This document shows positions 4,725 to 6,136 of a stretch of 6,136 bases of DNA, piece after piece. How positions within the stretch are numbered: position 1 is the stretch's first letter; every line of letters begins with the position of its first letter. The translations under genes and the position numbers were made by a program. Under the pieces are notes generated by a model that was not told the DNA's origin, did no database searches, and was given only the letters and a program-made list of their open reading frames with translations. The stretch lies in contig JAGLDN010000286.1 of assembly GCA_023145575.1 (NCBI GenBank), positions 1 to 6,136 of the forward strand. Direction: 5' to 3'. Source of the DNA: Psychromonas sp. (GTDB lineage: Bacteria; Pseudomonadota; Gammaproteobacteria; Enterobacterales; Psychromonadaceae).

Positions 4725-5834
4725 GCTTTTGAAACGACAAAATAGAGGAATTCTTAATCACGCCACCATCAATATTGATCGCCTGTCGAATAGTCTCATT
4801 TTTATACCAACTATCACGGCCTGTCAATACAGTCGGCAAATAAACAATTAGAGCAGCAGAAATTGATCGCGTTGCACTTTCCCAGAGATAGCTAGGGGTG
4901 TGATCCACGGCGTAGTAATCTACGGTTTCATACTTAAATATCGGGTTCTTGAATGTAGTTGGTTTGGCAAAAAAGAATCCCATTCCCTCGTCGCAACTGA
5001 CATCAATAATCAGGCTATTGGGCTTGAGGCATGCGCTTTCTGCTTCGGTAACAAAGTCTGTAGGATTTTCTGTATCTTGAAAGATTCCGTTTACAATGAT
5101 ATCTGTTTCACTAATCAAATCAGTCAACGGCCGGGCGATTCCATTGTGTTCCACCACCTTCATGCGTGCCTTGCCCTCGCTACCCTCTCGAATTCTGACA
5201 TAGTTACAATCAAGTACTTCTTCACGCATCTCATGTAGAGGCCGTTGAATACAGATGGTGATATCTCTAAAACCATGGGCCTTGAGAGCGTATATCGCAC
5301 CACGGCTGACTGCACCAAAACCAAAAATGATTGTTTTGCGTTGATTACCGTAATGCCCATCGATACCTTTAAGTTGCAAGGCATGTATTACCGCGCAATA
5401 GCCGCCATTTCGTTATTCTTATAGAATGTATGGCGACCCATATGTCCGTCAGGAGACCAAATAAACATATCCTCAAAGGCAATGAGCGTCTGTTTACGAT
5501 CGAGAGCCGCCTGGGTGATGTCACGTTGCTGCACACAATGCACATAACCCCAAAGTGTTCCGCCTTCGCGAAGTTCCTGTAAATCAGCTAATACTGGCTT
5601 GACAATGATAACCGTGCCAATGTCGGCCAGTAACTCGTGGCGTGTGGCAATGCCTCCTGTCAGAGCGGCAATTTCCGAATCTGTAACACCAAATGGTGCG
5701 CCATAACCTTCCTCAAATATTAGCTGACGGCGAAGTACTTCAGGAATGCGCGGCAAATGCGCTGGATGGATAGGAAACCGTCGTTCATCTTCTTTTTTTG
5801 AAGTCCCAATGACTCCTACTATTGATGTATTCAT
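4720..5834 (-). pseudogene. N5-(carboxyethyl)ornithine synthase / alanine dehydrogenase-PNT family gene, broken by a single-base frameshift
   Basis: Two consecutive frames form one protein of about 371 residues. The N-terminal part (5834-5388, 148 residues) has RRFPIHP (19-25), FEEGYG (40-45), WGYVHCVQQRDIT (95-107), FEDMF (120-124) and GRHTFYKNNEM (133-143). These match N5-(carboxyethyl)ornithine synthase and alanine dehydrogenase relatives. The C-terminal part (from about 5400 to 4720) has the Rossmann loop IIFGFGAVSRGA, then IIDVSCDEG and YYAVDHTPSYLWESATRSIS, all family landmarks. At 5401-5406 (minus strand GGCGGC) restoring one G gives NNEMAGYCAVIHALQLKG, the expected continuous sequence; as written, the first frame runs on for MAAIAR and stops. 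The enzyme would use NADP(H) to make or reduce an N-carboxyalkyl amino acid or alanine-like product in the cytosol. The start ATG at 5834 has AAGGA upstream. The end is FQKR-stop, with the stop lying in the next cassette's R' box, so a few residues and the gene's own attC are missing. A sequencing error is the alternative for the frameshift. Confidence 0.85.
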
Positions 5835-5992
5835 GTCTTCGTTTCCTTGTTTTTAAAAATTTCAATAGGTGTGACTTCATGAACGAATTACCAGTTTCGC
5901 CAATAGGCCTGTTTCTTTATGCTCTGCTCTGTCGCAAGCTTTCCGGAGTTTCAGTAAACGATACACTTGATTTCTGAATGGGCGTGAATGAT
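5835..5992 (-). other. Cassette leader of the frameshifted dehydrogenase gene
   Basis: These 158 bases separate the GTTAGGC start box (5999-5993) from the ATG at 5834. The leader is long for a cassette. I see no open frame worth calling, and no convincing -10/-35 pair. AAGGA nine bases before the ATG is the ribosome-binding site. Confidence 0.5.
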
Positions 5993-6083
5993 GCCTAACG
6001 TAGTGGCAATAACCTGCCTAGTAAATTTAATAAGAGTTTACTCTATTTTAAATTTCTAGGTCGGGTTGATTGGTTGTTAGGAG
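5993..6083 (-). repeat. attC-like site preceding the dehydrogenase cassette
   Basis: On the minus strand R'' TCCTAAC (6082-6076) and the consensus R' GTTAGGC (5999-5993) enclose the long AT-rich hairpin (6017-6060) with CCTAG/CTAGG and AGAG-TTTA-CTCT. It is homologous to 1312-1402. R' marks the start of the dehydrogenase cassette, whose matching R'' (GATGCCTAAC) is not found downstream. Confidence 0.65.
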
Positions 6084-6135
6084 GAGCGTCAGCGGCCTAA
6101 CAAGATAATCGATTATTGCCACTACGTTAAGGGCG
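5995..6135. repeat. 141-bp compound attC repeat, copy 2
   Basis: This is a direct repeat of 1314-1454 with two substitutions. Its 17-base end repeats, TAACGTAGTGGCAATAA (5996-6012) and TTATTGCCACTACGTTA (6113-6129), are perfect complements. Hairpin 2 is at 6074-6103. As in copy 1, GTTAGGC (minus strand, 6101-6095) followed by TCCTAAC could mark a gene-less mini-cassette, and the start of the preceding attC lies beyond the window edge. Confidence 0.85.
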
Positions 6136-6136
6136 G

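Noticed and set aside
5160..5384. A 74-residue minus-strand frame
   Set aside because: It overlaps the Rossmann domain of the frameshifted dehydrogenase in another frame and resembles nothing.
1..6136. CRISPR array, tRNA or rRNA genes
   Set aside because: No regularly spaced short repeats and no recognisable tRNA or rRNA sequence on either strand.

Overview
The window reads as a stretch of an integron gene-cassette array, most likely from a chromosomal (sedentary) integron of an AT-rich, Gram-negative, probably marine or aquatic gammaproteobacterium. The taxon is an inference: it rests on the array layout, the AT-rich composition, an exported M15 peptidase with a Sec-type signal, and the cassette-type gene content. 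No integrase gene and no housekeeping gene are present to place it more firmly. All genes lie on the minus strand, one or two per unit, with very short leaders. Between them lie attC-like recombination sites. The strongest proof of cassettes is that the 7-10 bases at the start of a unit (the R' side, G|TT...) are the exact reverse complement of the R'' box after the same unit's gene. This holds for four units: phosphatase (GTTGTAC/GTACAAC), GNAT (GTTATGTTC/GAACATAAC), RsgA (GTTAGGTGC/GCACCTAAC) and M15 peptidase (GTTAGCTGTT/AACAGCTAAC).

In the direction of transcription (right to left) the order is: (1) a compound 141-bp repeat at the right edge (5995-6135); (2) a frameshifted carboxyethylornithine-synthase/alanine-dehydrogenase-family gene (4720-5834); (3) an exported M15 (VanY-like) peptidase cassette (3671-4723); (4) a 5'-truncated fragment resembling a type I restriction specificity (TRD) domain (3333-3674); (5) an accessory RsgA-type GTPase cassette (2064-3220); (6) a GNAT acetyltransferase cassette (1420-2063); (7) a second, 98.6% identical 141-bp compound repeat (1314-1454); (8) a tyrosine/dual-specificity phosphatase gene (507-1253); (9) a diverged half copy of the same repeat (411-486); (10) the decayed remains of an IS30-family transposase (1-311).

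The genes do not form a pathway. As is usual in cassette arrays, each is an independent accessory function: cell-wall peptide trimming, ribosome-associated GTPase, acetyltransferase, protein phosphatase, amino-acid dehydrogenase-like. Co-orientation would let them share read-through transcription from upstream.

The most unusual parts are the following. The 141-bp repeat has perfect or near-perfect 17-bp inverted ends and two internal hairpins, and can be parsed as two attC sites around a gene-less mini-cassette of about 102 bp. The intact M15 cassette lies between two damaged neighbours: the upstream gene takes its stop codon from the M15 cassette's R' box and has no attC of its own, and the downstream gene takes its ATG from the M15 cassette's attC and has no 5' end. 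The carboxyethylornithine-synthase-like gene is broken by one missing base in a G run.
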